Positions 34,499-46,639 of a DNA stretch of 64,000 nucleotides are shown in pieces. A program made the translations under genes and the position numbers. This DNA is from Polyodon spathula (taxonomy: Eukaryota; Chordata; Actinopteri; Acipenseriformes; Polyodontidae). Each line of letters starts with the position of its first letter. Within the stretch, counting starts at the first letter, position 1. The notes under the pieces were generated by a model. It worked only from the letters and a program-made list of their open reading frames with translations, had not been told where the DNA came from and made no database searches. The DNA lies in contig NC_054536.1 of the NCBI RefSeq assembly GCF_017654505.1, positions 29,587,970-29,651,969 on the forward strand, read 5' to 3'.

Positions 34499-35477
34499 TT
34501 CATACTCCCACCATGGTTTTGACAAGAATCCAAATTATGGCTCAGAGTGATTTGACCAAAGTGGGGCCGGTAATTGAACGTGATACCTGAAGCTCCCTCT
34601 TGTCACCCTAAGTGTCTTGTGGGATCGGAAATCGGTTTGACCCAACACAGTCAGAATTACCAGTGCTTACAAGACTGAAAACAATGGACCCAAGGTGTAG
34701 CTGCAAGATGCTGCTGCAAATATAATTTCTTGCATCTCATGTCAGTTTTTCATTAATCAGATTTTGATTGTAGTCACATAATAAATGTTTGTGTTGAGTG
34801 CTGGTAGAATGTTGTTGCCCTTTGAGATGGAGCGATGTATTCTCTGCTGCTGACTGAGCTGTGGTGCAGGGTGATTTGTGTAAAAGCACTTTCAACACAA
34901 CAGCCGGAGGGTGGCTATTCACCATTGTATTAGGTTTCTTGGCAGTTGTCATGGTTTTGTGTTTGTTTTATTCAGAGAAGGAACACCCGTCGTCTTAAGT
35001 TACCCAAAGGAACCATCATTTTTGAGAAGCTGTTTTGTGCTACACTGTGAAACATTTTTTGTTACTCTCAATAATAGGAATAGAAGCATTCCTGTCATGA
35101 CTAGCTGATAGGGTGTGCTGCAGCTTACTGTGAATTTCAACATGCACAGTAATGTACTACATTCTTCTGACTTTGTAGCATGCAACAGTAGTATGTTTAG
35201 ATTATAACACGTTTGTGTATTATGTAATAGATGTGACTTATTCTTTCATACAGCAGCTTACTACATATTAACACTAATATGCATCAGACAACCATGGAAC
35301 AGAATTGTCATTTGAAGCTAATACTAATAATAGTATAATAATCTGAACAGCAATAAAACTAAATACATGGTAGTGTAGGAATAAAATGTACTCTAGAATG
35401 GCATGATATTATAAGGTGGAGAGCTCAGTTCTAATCAAAAGTGTACACTACCATTTACTGATTAGTTTGTACGGGCC

Positions 35478-36167
35478 TGTGGAAGGGTGGTGGACAATTC
35501 ACTGACATGGAGACAGATTTATTTCAGCCTGCAGAGGGCGCGGTTGTCCGTGGCTTGAGTACCGGCAACGGTAAACAAGACCACAGTTATACCAGTCCAG
35601 GTACACAGTCTACTGCAGGTGCACTTGCAGGTGCTCTGGAAATAATAAATCGCAAAGGACAAAAGGCGAAAGAAAAATGGTAAAATAAACACAGTAATAA
35701 AACTACAAAAAACAAAGGTGCTGCACTCGGCATCCTTCACCCTTGTACGGCCCTGGTCTCCGTCCCCTCATGCGTTCCCTCACTCCCCTAAACAATCGGG
35801 GTCTACCCAAGTTTTCTCCCGCTGCAAAAATAATATTTTCTTTCTTTTTTCTTTAATCAATTATTTAATTATTTCGCTCGTTCTTCTCCGGCCGTGCTCG
35901 GTCCGGCAGCAGAGCTTCAGCCAGCTGGCTGGCTCATTTCGTCTCCAACGGGGCAGACCCGAGGGAACCCCAGAGCGTCATTTTATCAGTGCAGCAACCC
36001 CCCCAGAGCCTGCCCTCAGCCACTCGGAGAGGGGGAAAACCCACACACCCTCTTTCCCATCTCTCCGTGTTAGAGCCGTGAATGACAGGCAGATATTGCA
36101 GGGCTGCTGCCCTCTTCCCGCAGCACTATGAATGTGCTCAGAGTCAGCGCAGGTCTCCCCTGTTACA
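35478..36167 (-). mobile_element. Solo LTR with 5-bp target duplication GGGCC
   Basis: On the minus strand it begins TGTAACAGGGGAGACC and ends CACCCTTCCACA. The flanks are GGGCC at 35473-35477 and GGGCC at 36168-36172, an exact 5-bp duplication as made by LTR-retrotransposon integrases. The 690-bp body is GC-rich in the part that would be U3, with an AATAAA on the minus strand near the U5 side. No internal genes, so recombination between two LTRs left one. Superfamily (Gypsy or other) cannot be told. Confidence 0.85.
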
Positions 36168-36605
36168 GGGCCCTAAAAAGAGACCAAAAATCTCATTACC
36201 TTTCAATGGTTTGCAAGTCATCCATAATTTTTAAAGTTTTATACCACTTTGTTTGAATAATGCAAGTGAAAGCAAATGTAAAATATAAATGACTCCATCC
36301 TAAATATTTTTTTGAAATTTGTATGACCTTTTTAAACAATAATTGAACATTTACACAACAGGTTTAAATGTTTAATCTATTGAACATCTGCCGAGGTTAC
36401 AGCCTTAGGGATATCTAAACAAGAGCACTTAATTTTCGTAAAGCTTATACAACCAATACATTTTTTTTACATTTTTGCTACAGTGTAATCCTGTAATAAC
36501 ATTTTTTAAAAAAAGTTTCCATCTGGACTAAGGAATTGATTTGATCAACCTGTACTTCACCAGATTAAGCTACTTATGTAATTAATTAAATACATTTTCC
36601 TGTGG

Positions 36606-36695
36606 CCCTTTCACACTGGCATGCTCTCCCTGGGTCGGAACCTACCCGGGTCAGGACCCGGTCGCATGTGGGTCGGCTATGTGATTTCACACTGC
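36606..36695. repeat. Possible GC-rich MITE
   Basis: TTTCACACTGGCATGC, an inner near-palindrome around ACCCGGGTC, and TTTCACACTGC at the other side. Style resembles PIF/Harbinger-type MITEs but ends are not clear. Confidence 0.35.
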
Positions 36696-38529
36696 TTTTG
36701 ATAAACTTGGGGGACAGATGCAAGTAAACAATATGCATATCAATGAACTGTCAGCCCAAATGTTGATTAGAGCAAATGTTTCTACATCCCTGCTGTAATC
36801 TGGCTCATGGTCTCATGGTAATCTGTCTTGGTCTTGCTGCTGCACCTTCCCCTTTCAGCTTACCCTGTCAAAGCATTGCCTAACAACAAAGAAATTGGAT
36901 TAAGCTACTTGGCTAGGATTGATACAGATAGTTGCTACAGAGTTTAAAGGTGATCTGAACCTGTTACCATCACACTGTTGGCACAACCACGTTGTCATGT
37001 TTACTCCACAAGGAGGATGAAGAGGGCCAGCCAGTGCTCTGATCCCCTTTTCTCTGGCCTCGCTTTCTTTTAATCTGGTTGGATGACAAAGGCTGAACAG
37101 CAGATCTGATAACTGATAGAAGGGCAAGGCTATATTCTGAAGAGCAACTCTACAGATAAAGGAGCTGCTTTCAGCTGCCATCAGCCTGACGTTTCATCAT
37201 GGAGAAGTGATAATGAAAATCCCCTCACTGACATACGGTTTGGATCCCATAGTGACAGTGTTGATAATTGAGACAGGGAGAGAACACTGTGTTATTTCAC
37301 TGTGACCTTTACCTCATCTGAGAGAATTACCTTTTTTACCTGGCCATAAACTCAATGTCAATGAGTAGACTTTATTTTTTCAGCAACATTATTGGGAGTA
37401 TATTTCTGAGATGCTAACACACTTACTGTACATTTACAGTAATTATTAATACAACATGGGAGAGGGATGTATGTTTTCAGCTTGATGCCAGGTGAGATGA
37501 CCATGAAAGTGCAAGATAAGCATTTGCCGTCACGGATTGTTACAGAGGTTGTATCTAACCAATTGTCAGAGGTATGCAAATGAACTGTGTCCCCTACTTA
37601 AGATGTCAGTGGCACACACTGTCTGTTTACACCAGCACGTTATGGCTTCGGGACATGTCTGGGGACAGACAGCTTGCCCAAAATATTGAGAAAAAAAAAA
37701 AAAAAATTAATTGCATACACAGCTGCTGGATGCGACTGAGGAGTTAGGTTAGGAACAGTGTCCGCTTTTTAATTATTTATTTATTTATTTATTTTTTAAT
37801 GTAACTTATATGCACATGACTTCCTGAAAAAAATTTGTAAACACCAGAAATGTAATTTTTTGTCACCGTTCATGATATTTTACTTTTGGTCGAGAAATAA
37901 AGGATCCTCTAATGTTTCCTTTCCAGTGCACAAGAAAGTATAGAAGGCACTGGAGCATCAGCAAGCTCTGGTTATTTTTTTAATATGTTTAAAACTTTCG
38001 TTTGAATGACAAATGGCACAAAAAGACAGCACCGCACCGTACAGTTACATTTAAAATGCAGTTCATTTTGTGAATGCCTGCCCAATTCATTCAGATACAA
38101 TATTTACAATAATAATACATCCTAAAATCTGTTTCTCACACAGTGCACCTTACCATACAAAAAGCTTTTTCAAACTAAAAGAAATAAATACAGCTAGATT
38201 GAAAAATCCTGCCTGTCACGCAGTAATACTCTGTTACTAAAATACTACTTTGTGATCTAACTATACCTACAAAAATGCAATCCTATTTGATCCAAATCTG
38301 TACTTCCCTTTCAAATACGAAATATAACCATTTCTGCGTTGGTATTTACCTCTTAAAGACCTGAAACCTGAATAAGATATATCAAAGCTGCTCGGTGAGC
38401 CTGTGACACAGTCATAGCTCCCAAGGACATAAAAACAGTGCATGCACGGATCTCAGCGACATTTTGCTTTTCAAGAATGACCTGACAAGGGAGCCTGGTA
38501 TCAGAGAAGTACTTGTTACTTATGACTGT

Positions 38530-39290
38530 ATAAGTATTGCTAATTATTGTGTTTTACATAATTTCTGCACTGTTTTATTTACGCAGGCAGCTATGCTGTC
38601 CATCGCCACCTCTGAGGAAGGGGGCGATGTTCCCATCTAAGGACGTGGAGTCAGACAGCACATCACTGCGGTTAAGTTCCCTATTGGCAGAGCTTCTACC
38701 GCTAATCAAGAGGGCCACTGCAGTCTTGCAAGTGCCCTGGCCTACACAAGGTGAGACAAGGAAGTCCATCTTTGATGATTAGCCTACCACCAAGCCCTCA
38801 TCGGAACAGCTGGATGAAGTGTGCCTGGTTAACAAGAACCTGCTCCATGTATCAAATCTTAACAGACAGGCTGTAGGCAGGAACCTGACTGCGCTGATCG
38901 CTGCATGTAGGCAGCTTTGACTTTCCCAGGCACATGTGCCTGACAAGGAATAAATCACTGCTGTTGGATGCCGCTATTACACCAGGGCATATGTGGACGA
39001 GATTCTGCAGCAGCACTCTCACCGTGTGTGAAGGAGCGGGTTCACCTGCTTCCCAAGCGACCACCTCCAGTGCATAAACCAGTAACAAAATGGTGCCCAA
39101 GGCTCCAGCAGCCTCAATGATTGGCACAGCGGGCTGCATCTGCACCAGGTGGTGTTCAGAACTGGCCCGTGGCTGCTCGCCACAGAGGCTTTAATAGGTT
39201 CTGCCACCTGCCGCAGGGACAATAACCTCAAGCCACAAGCCGAGCAGCAGCCCTAGGAGTTTGCACCACGGACATCTGGGTGCTTACTAC
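38530..39290 (+). pseudogene. DIRS gag-like region, degraded
   Basis: The start lies after a TTTACGCAG acceptor-like site; one piece reads SDSTSLRLSSLLAELLPLIK. Later pieces on shifted frames are rich in Pro, Gln and Leu (for example PPPVHKPVTKWCPRLQQPQ). Assignment rests on position between the left end and the reverse transcriptase. Confidence 0.55.
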
Positions 39291-39299
39291 CATTCTTAA

Positions 39300-40200
39300 A
39301 CTGGTTACTCACTGCAGTTCAAGCACCGCCCCCCCTTCCTTTCGTGGTGTGATTCCAACACCAGTCACAGACCTGCAAGACGTCGGGGTGGTGTCTCAGG
39401 AGGTAGCAGCTCTGCTGCAAAAATGGTCTATTTGCATGATTGACCCCCTCCAGTTAGAGGAAGGGTTCTACTCCTTGTACTTTCTAGTGCCGAAGCAGGA
39501 TGGTGGCCTCAGACCGCTCCTCGACCTCAGATAGGTCAACCTGTATCTGAGCCAAGGAAGTTTAAAATGTTGATTACATAGCAGTTGTTTCAGTCAATCA
39601 GGCCAGGTGACTGGTTCACCATGGTGAACTTCAAAGATGCCTATTTCCACATCCTCATATAACCAATGCACAGGAAGTACCTGTGGTTTGCTGTTCAGGG
39701 AACAGCATACAAGTTCCGTGTCTTGCCATTTGGCTTCTCTCTAGCTCCCGTGCCTTCTCAAAGTGAATTGAAGCTATTCTAGCCCCATTGAGACTCAAAG
39801 GCATCAGAGTACTCAACTATCTGGATGACTAGCTCATTTGTGCCCAGTCTCCAGCACAGACAGAGGCCAACACAAAACAGGCCACCGCATTCAACGGTTG
39901 GGCCTTACGGTGAATCACACCGAAGAGCCAGCTCACGCCTTCTTATACAGCCTCCTATCTAGGAATGTGTCCAGGTCCAGGGAGGTTCGAGGGAGACATG
40001 TTCTTGTCAGTACAGACAACACAGCAGTGGTGGCTTTCATCAACCACCAAGGAGGCCTCATGTCGCCCAGTCTCCATCGTATGGCCCACAAACTTTTTCT
40101 CTGGGCACACGTGGGAACCTCTCACTGTGGGCAGTACACCCGCCCGGGGTGACAAACTGAGTGGCGGACCTCCTCTCAAGGAGAGTTTCCAGCTTCTCAG
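39300..40200 (+). pseudogene. DIRS reverse transcriptase / RNase H, degraded
   Basis: Motifs in order: FYSLYFLVPKQDGGLRPLLD (39460-39530) followed by a TAG; GDWFTMVNFKDAYFHIL; KFRVLPFGFSLAP; and NYLDD at 39815-39829 followed at once by TAG in place of the usual Trp. RNase H: HVLVSTDNTAVVAFINHQGG (about 39993-40053) then SPSLHRMAHKLFLWAH. Compared with the copy at 23660, the stretch between polymerase and RNase H is about 400 bp shorter, so the thumb/connection domain has been deleted. The catalytic YLDD is intact here, unlike in that copy. Confidence 0.85.
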
Positions 40201-40489
40201 AGTAGAGGCTTCACCCTGAGGCTTGACACACCAGTGGCCGAGGCAACTGTTATATGCCTTCCAACCGCTCACTCTGCTCCCGCTGTGTCTGGGGAAAATC
40301 AGGCAGGACTGGGCCAAGGTGCTCCTAAGACTCCCTTATTGGCCCAGGCGACTGGTTTTCAATCCTGAAACAGCTCCTGAGTGGTCTGCTGTGGAGACTG
40401 CTCAAGCGACTCAACCTGCTCAGTCAGGCGCGGGTGACTGTATAGCATCTTGACCCATTGAGCCTGCAGCTCTGGGTCTGGCACCTGAA

Positions 40490-41198
40490 CGGCTGCTTTT
40501 GAGCTGTCTGCGTCCGTCAAATAGGGTTATTAAAACAATACAAAATGCCAGAGCAGAGTCCAAGTGTTCCCAGTACAGTATGGGTACAAATGGGGCATCT
40601 TTCATACGTGGTGCCTGCCTCATGGGTTTCACCCCACTACTTGTCCCATGGCAGATTATACTGCAATTGTTGCAGGACCTTTTTGACAAGGGGAATCCCT
40701 CTACATTAAAGGTGTATGTGGCAGCTATTTCAGTTCCATACTAATCCTGCCTTTTTGTCTGTGGAATTGGAGGCTTTCCATCCACCTCCTTTCCAGTCTA
40801 ACAGAGAGCGGCAGCTCCATACGCTCTGCCCAGTGCGGGCCCTGGCGTACTATGTTGACAGGTTGAAAAGCTGGAGGCAGTCTGAACAATTTTTTGTCTG
40901 CTATGGGGCTAAGTCCCATGGTCAAGCCCTATCTAAGCGGAGGCTGTACAAATGGATAGCAGACACAGTCAAAACTGCCTATGAGCTGGCCAGCTTGCCC
41001 CCTGCAGAAAAGCACACTGCCCATTCCACCAGGGGCATGGCAACTTTGTGGGCTTTATTCCAGGGTGCATCTGTCAAGGACATTTACAATGCAGCAGTGT
41101 GGGCTACTCCTCATACCTTTACTAGATTATACAGACTGAATATCGTGGATCCTCAAAACCCTGGTTTTGGAACTAGAGTGTTAAGGGCGGCTCCCTAG
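40490..41198 (+). pseudogene. DIRS tyrosine recombinase with internal deletion
   Basis: N-terminal part: RPSNRVIKTIQNARAESKCS and ILQLLQDLFDKGNPSTLKVY then VAAIS. After a frame change near 40740 the catalytic part reads CPVRALAYYVDRLKSWRQSE, FFVCYGAKSHGQALSK, then AHSTRGMATLWALFQGASVK with His-x-x-Arg, and HTFTRLYRLN with the presumed nucleophilic Tyr. The segment holding the first catalytic Arg (SARRVSEL in the other copy) is missing: 70 bp lie where the other copy has about 400. The intact last half ends RAAP and a TAG at 41199. Confidence 0.87.
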
Positions 41199-41314
41199 TC
41201 GACCCTTGCAACACAGGCATAGGGTTGAGTTTCCATGAATTTTTTAGCCCTAACTGCTTGTTACTGGGGTTCCATATGGTAAGTCCAGTCGTTCTACAAT
41301 CTTTGGTGCACTTA

Positions 41315-41420
41315 CCCGTGCGATAATGGTTACATTTCATACTTGAAAGGGAATGTTAGGTTATTATCATAACCCTGGTTCCCTGAAATATAAATGTAAT
41401 CATTAACCTTCAAGGTTGCT
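41315..41420 (+). repeat. DIRS copy 3 internal complementary region
   Basis: Reads GATAATGGTTACATTTCATA, CTTGAAAGGGAATGTTAGG, then CCTGGTTCCCTGAAATATAA and ATGTAATCATTAACC: the two outer ends joined head to head. Nearly identical in layout to 11690-11815. Confidence 0.85.
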
Positions 41421-41429
41421 GCGTCCATG

Positions 41430-41615
41430 ATTTCAGCAGGCTTGAAGGAAAAATGACGCTGAGATCCGTGCATACAGTATTTTTATGTCCTCTAGGGGCG
41501 GGCCATGACTGTGTCACAGGCTTTGCAAGCAGCTTTGATATACCTTATTCAGGTTTCGGGTCTTTAAGAGGTAAGTGCCCATGCAGTAATGGTTACATTT
41601 CTATAATAGCATAAC
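41430..41615 (-). repeat. Right inverted terminal repeat of DIRS copy 3
   Basis: Reverse complement of about 38311-38480; shared blocks include the AGATCCGTGCATAC complement, CTGTGTCACAGGC and TCTTTAAGAG. The outermost bases fade near 41615. Confidence 0.8.
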
Positions 41616-43702
41616 ATTTTCAATATAAATAGTAAACACACATGTACGTGTTGGGGGTCTTGTAATAAAATATAATTTATTTAAAAATGATTTGAGCTGC
41701 CTCTATTGGTAGATGTAATGCTATGAAAAATATGTAAAGCTAAGTACTACCTGCTTTCTGTGCACTGACAGTGATCAATATAGAAATGAAAATCTATCTA
41801 CTTTTTTTTTTTTTTTTTTTTACCTACAAAAACTCATATCAGAATCAAGATCAGGCAGTGAGTTTGTAACTTTCTTTATACAGGAACAGCCTTGTTTCTA
41901 GCTGTTGAACTCGTCAATGCATTTTCTCGTTCTCCTCAAGGGTGAATAATTATGCTCCTATTAAGTGGATACCTGCTACGAATCGCATTATCAGAGTAAT
42001 CCTGAGGGTCAAATCTGCTGGGTCATCTCACTGTTCTTAGAGGAACATCTTGTAAGATATCTCCCTCCTCTTGATGTACAGCCCACACAAGCACACCAAA
42101 GCCTGCCATTTTCACCACCTAGATCAGTGACTAGACTACAAATCAGATTTTTATGTTTTCCAACCAGTAAGTAGCCTATCCTGTTCAGACGAATTAACAA
42201 TGCAATTTAATGTATGTGTTGCAAATAACAAAATACCGTATTCGAATCAACGCCTCACTCAGATATCAACTTTTTAATAGACGCCACCCTCAATAAAGAA
42301 ACATAAAGGTATTTTTTTTATCTACCCCTGCTCAAAAAATAAGAAAGAAACGCGCAACTCTGGCTATGTACATGTGACACCCCCAAAGAGACTGCAGCCT
42401 CAATTCAGCATATAATACAATCTAATGTAAACACACCTTTGTTAGCACATTTTATTTTCTGGTACAGTCCCGACAGACAATCCAAGATGAACTACTTATA
42501 GCACAGCAGTCCTTCACGTCCCTTTCCCCCCCCAGCAGAGTTCAGTGCCAACACAGCAAGGATAATACAAGAGCTGTCTGTTTACCTCGTCCTCAGCTTG
42601 GATGGTGAAAACTTGAACTCAGAGGAACTTTGCCTGTCACTATCCGAAAGCTGGCTGAAGATATCTTCTTTGTAGGTGTTTTAGTTGTTTTGTTTTTTAT
42701 TCAATTGGATTTTTACTCAGTCCTGTACAATTATGTATATAAAAAAAACCTTGCTTACTCTCTATGAGAAGATTTAGTTTCAGTTTCTCTTACAGAGAAA
42801 TTACAAACAAGCAAGTAAATTACAGTGAGAAAAACAATTATAACCGAGTAGGATATATTTTAGTTTTAACAGAAATCAAACCGATATTCAGAGGGAACAC
42901 ATTTTGTTAAGAAAAACAACTGCATCACACTCAACTACCATCCTCCTCTTCTTGCCCCGCCCCATAGCAACCAATACACACTCATGATTTGTTGGTACAG
43001 TACTCACCTGACCTCCCAATTCCCTCCTAATAGGCTATCGTTAACTGTCAGTAAATTTACTGTATTCAGTCCCCAAAAAACTCACGAGTATAGTGCTGCA
43101 GATCGGAGCCGCTCACAGCACCGCTTCAAAAATGCCTTGAATCATTTAATAATATATTGCAGCGTTTGTAAAGCATAGTATTATTAATAAAGGCCACCCT
43201 CATTTAAGGGCTGCAGTCATTTTGATCAATTTTAAAATAAAGGCAGCAGTGCCAAATTGAAATAATACATCACTTAAATGAGTGAGTTAAATAAACTTTT
43301 TTTTTATTATTATTACTATTGGCTTATATATTAACACAGAAATTATGAGAAAATTGGTCTCCAAGGGCACGCTATTCTAATGTTGCAATGAGTGACATTT
43401 TTTGACTGTAAATGGCTTTTATGATGAAATACTGTCACAGGGCTCCAGACTGACTTTTTACTCAAGGAGCCAATGGCTCCAAGGCCAAAGATTCCAGGCG
43501 CCAAATCCAATTGCTGGGAGCCATTTTTTCATTGATTTGATTGTTTCCATTTTCAACTGCTTAAGCATACCTACAGTACACCATTACATTTTCTCTCCCT
43601 GCTACATCTGTTCCACAGTCAATTAGAACAGAACTGTAATTTGCACTGAGCACCCTGTGCAAATCTTTTATATCATCTCAAATTTGCATTGATTGATTCC
43701 AG

Positions 43703-43896
43703 CTACCCCCTGGAAGCAGTGCCAGCACTGAAGAACATGGATCTGGAGCAGTTCAGCATAGAGGAGAATGGAGGGACTCCATACACCAGCAAAGTGTTGG
43801 GAAGATGCCAACATCATCACCATCACCACCACCCCAGCTACGGGCTCATCGCCATGGACTGCAGAGAGGCCCTAGCAACTGTCCAGAATGTGAACA
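43703..43896 (+). CDS. EPB41L4B: EPB41L4B exon: IEENGGTP motif and His run (long isoform)
   Basis: This 194-bp exon lies between GATTCCAG and GTAAGT. It encodes SYPLEAVPALKNMDLEQFSI, EENGGTPYTSKVLGRCQ, seven consecutive His residues, and PSYGLIAMDCREALATVQNVN. The order SYPL..., then IEENGGTP, then a His-rich run is the best single argument that this is EPB41L4B; the human protein has a longer His-Gln run at this place as I recall. Phase 2 in and phase 1 out. It defines the long isoform when the exon at 32417 is skipped. Confidence 0.92.
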
Positions 43897-44099
43897 GTAA
43901 GTAGTTCAGTTATTTAAACCAAGGCTTATAAACAAGGGTTTTTCATAGCTTTTTAATAGGATCAGCCAACACAGAAAAACTAAATAAATAAATACATCCA
44001 TGTTACTGAAAAAAACAAAAATAAAACAGAGCTTGAAAAATCAATATTCTTACCTACTGTTTTCATTAGCTTTAGTAAAACAAGTTTAAAGTGTTTAAT

Positions 44100-44720
44100 C
44101 ATTCCCAGTGCTTTAGGACATGTGGCCTGATCGTAGCTATTGGACCATTTGGAGTATGGATGATTTGTATTCTGTAGATTCTCAGAGCTGTTTATTTGAC
44201 CTCATCACTGGCACTTTTCTTCCCCCCAGATAGTAAGAACCATGCAATAGAGATTAACAGAAATTAACAACTTGAGCATTTAATTTATGTGAGCAATCAA
44301 AAATTGTTTCTTATTAATGTTAGAATTGTAATTGGTGTTTTTTTTTTTTTTTAAGTTACTTTTCAGACAACATATGAAGTAAGGATGATTTGGACTAAAT
44401 AAGAATCTAACCCATTGTGTCCTTTAATTCTGACTTGAGCTTCCTTGAAGTAATGGAAGCAGTATTTTTGGTGGTAGAAGACTAGCTGCCAGATCAAACG
44501 CCTTGAGGTTCAAATTGGATTTATTTTACACCTAGGAACATATCTTGATAATTGTGTAGACATGTAACTGTTCCTGTAAATGCAGTAGTGAATGAGAAGT
44601 TGCCCTGTCTTTTTGTGATCTTTCCAATTTTCCAATTTTCAAACCTGGTAAGGGGTAGAGTGATGTCCTTTGAAACATTAACACCTTGTGGCATTGTTTT
44701 TTTTGTCTTAGTTTTTTTAA
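44100..44720 (+). repeat. Diverged dispersed repeat, copy 1 (partner about 55540-55970)
   Basis: Shares with 55683-55890, in order, GCACTTTTCTTCCCC versus GCACTTTATTTTCCCC, AATTAACAACTTGAGCATTTAAT versus AATTAACAACTCAGACATTTAAT, TTAGAATTGTAATTGGTGTTTT versus TTAGAATTGCAATTGGTGTTTT, and GATTTGGACTAAATAA-like. Class unknown. Confidence 0.6.
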
Positions 44721-45154
44721 TCTTTCAATAAGAATACCATTATAAAAGAGAAGGGATCAAAATATAAACATTGCCTGTGTACAGTACACATTATAATGGA
44801 GAAAAAAACAGATATGGTACTTGCTGCCAAGGTAGTGGCCTCTGCTGACTTAATTACCTATGATGGTTAGAATTTGATTGGATTAGTAGTTTGATTATGT
44901 TTTTGATTTTTTTATGTGTACATTTAAGTGTTTGAGAGGTAGCATTTTTCAATCAGGTTTGCTCAGAAAGACACACACCTATAACGAAAGGCGTTGTTTG
45001 AGAATGCTGTCTCCGCGTGGCATATCAGCTGTCTGTGGCTGGTCTTATGGAACTGATTTCGGGCCTTGGGCCTCTCAGTCCGAAATTCAGTGAATCAACT
45101 TTCGCTCTCACTCTGTCTGCCTGCAATGCTCAGCAGCCAGTTATTTTTACACAC

Positions 45155-45540
45155 TGTGATGGGGTAACCCATGCCCCTGGGTGTATTATGGGTTATTTTA
45201 TGTAGTGTGGGTTTTGTAGCACGGGTGATTTAAAATGTATGTTGGTACGTGGGCACGGGAAAGTCACAAATTACTTCACGTGCAGACTGTGCCTGGGCCA
45301 GATTGAATGATTAGCAGTCAAGTCCCAGCACAGTTGCTTAAAAGGAGCACAAATCTCTCACTCAGGGTTTAGAGGTAGAACGAGAAGCACGAGTCATAAG
45401 ATAAAAAGAAACACATAAGAAAACAGTTGCTACCCGTGTTGGATTTACACCAGCACGACGCTTGTTTTGTTCACTGTTCACAAAAAAGTCACAGTTTTGT
45501 ATTTTATACTTTTAATTCCAAAAACATTTAAATAAATGTT
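45155..45540 (+). mobile_element. LTR-like repeat, plus copy
   Basis: Starts TGTGATGGGGTAACCCATGC and contains CACGTGCAGACTGTGC, which recurs in the inverted copy ending at 50113. A TTAAAAGGAGC box could be TATA-like. I could not find a matching target duplication, so the right end is approximate. Confidence 0.5.
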
Positions 45541-45861
45541 TACTTAATGAAATCTGCCTTCTAAAACAGTATCTCATTTACAGTAACTCATCATAGCATC
45601 TACAGTGTAACTGCCGCAACTTGGAGAACAACAAAGAAGGCCTTCTAATCAGTTACAGTACTTATCACTCTTATATGGCCCTTAATTTTAAGGTAACTGT
45701 AAACTTTTTATGATAAGCATCTCTCAGTTTTAAAACGTAGGTATGGTGCACAACATAATGCAGTGTCACAGTATCATGCAGTAACTGTAGGGCAGTATTG
45801 CCACGTGTGAAATCTTTCATGCGCGGTGAGATCGAGGATATTGTAGATCTGACTAATATAT

Positions 45862-45892
<31 letters not shown>

Positions 45893-46639
45893 AGAAAATA
45901 CAAACGAAAAGGTACTGGGAAGGTGAGCCATTGTCAAGCTTATGGGAGTATGAGTTTCTTTAAAGGAAATGAATGGCAAACATGTAGGGGTGAGGGGGAA
46001 CTGTACATTTAAAAAAAAAAAAGTTTAATTGTTTTCCTTTTACACAAACTGATTAAAACAACTTTGAAAGTCAAATATACATTTAACATAGTGTGCCTGT
46101 AACAGGTGGAGGATGGTCGTGAACTTGGTATCCTGCATACCACAAGTGAGCATCTAAACCACTATGGAAACGAGCCAGGCTCATTTGTATTTGTGGGTTT
46201 TAATGGTAATACATATTAGGTAAGATTTACTGAAATTATTGTGTTAGCTATTTGTTCTTTGAGGCTGAATGCATTGGCTTGTCCACACTGAATTAAACTA
46301 CATTTGTAAACTACATTTGTAGAGTACATGTGTTGCATCTTTATGCCGCTGGATTAAGTTCCTTGGGTAGTCTCACAGAAGTAAAATGTAATTATCACCT
46401 CATTGTACTAATTATCATCACAGGAATCTGGGATAAGGAATGAGACTCTTGAGGTAATAACAGTGAGAGCAATGTGTCGGGGCTCAGCGTCCTGCTTCCA
46501 GCCAGCTCTCTATCAATGTTATGTAGCAGCCACAATATCCCTAACATCAACATATTCTGTACTGTGATAGAAGCTGGGTAAAGTATACGATACATTAGAT
46601 ACTAGCTGTAGTGATTTATATAACTGTTGGCTGCTGTGT

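Larger units (their letters stand above)
38311..41615 (+). mobile_element. DIRS-like retrotransposon, nearly complete structure
   Basis: Left end about 38311 (ACTTCCCTTTCAAATACGAA, then CTCTTAAAGACCTGAAACCT and GCCTGTGACACAGTCAT). The right end at about 41440-41615 carries the complement (ATGACTGTGTCACAGGC, AGGTTTCGGGTCTTTAAGAG). Between them lie gag-like debris, reverse transcriptase/RNase H, tyrosine recombinase, and the internal complementary region at 41315-41420. This order is that of DIRS1-type elements, which replicate through a circle and integrate by tyrosine recombinase without target duplication. All genes carry stops or deletions. Confidence 0.9.
30961..43702. other. 12.7-kb intron of the long isoform
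   Basis: Contains the alternative terminal exon (32417), a solo LTR (35478-36167) and a DIRS element (38311-41615), plus simple repeats at 32086-32117, 32805-32839 and 34467-34498. 33641-35477, 36168-38310 and 41616-43702 show no further recognisable element except a possible GC-rich MITE near 36606-36695. Confidence 0.6.

Noticed and set aside
35718..36131. 137-codon GC-rich open frame, possible host exon
   Set aside because: It lies inside a solo LTR with clean target duplications and has no recognisable domain.
23640..41615. Endogenous retrovirus or Gypsy element
   Set aside because: RT is followed by a tyrosine recombinase, ends are inverted and there is no protease, DDE integrase or direct LTR pair, so DIRS fits.
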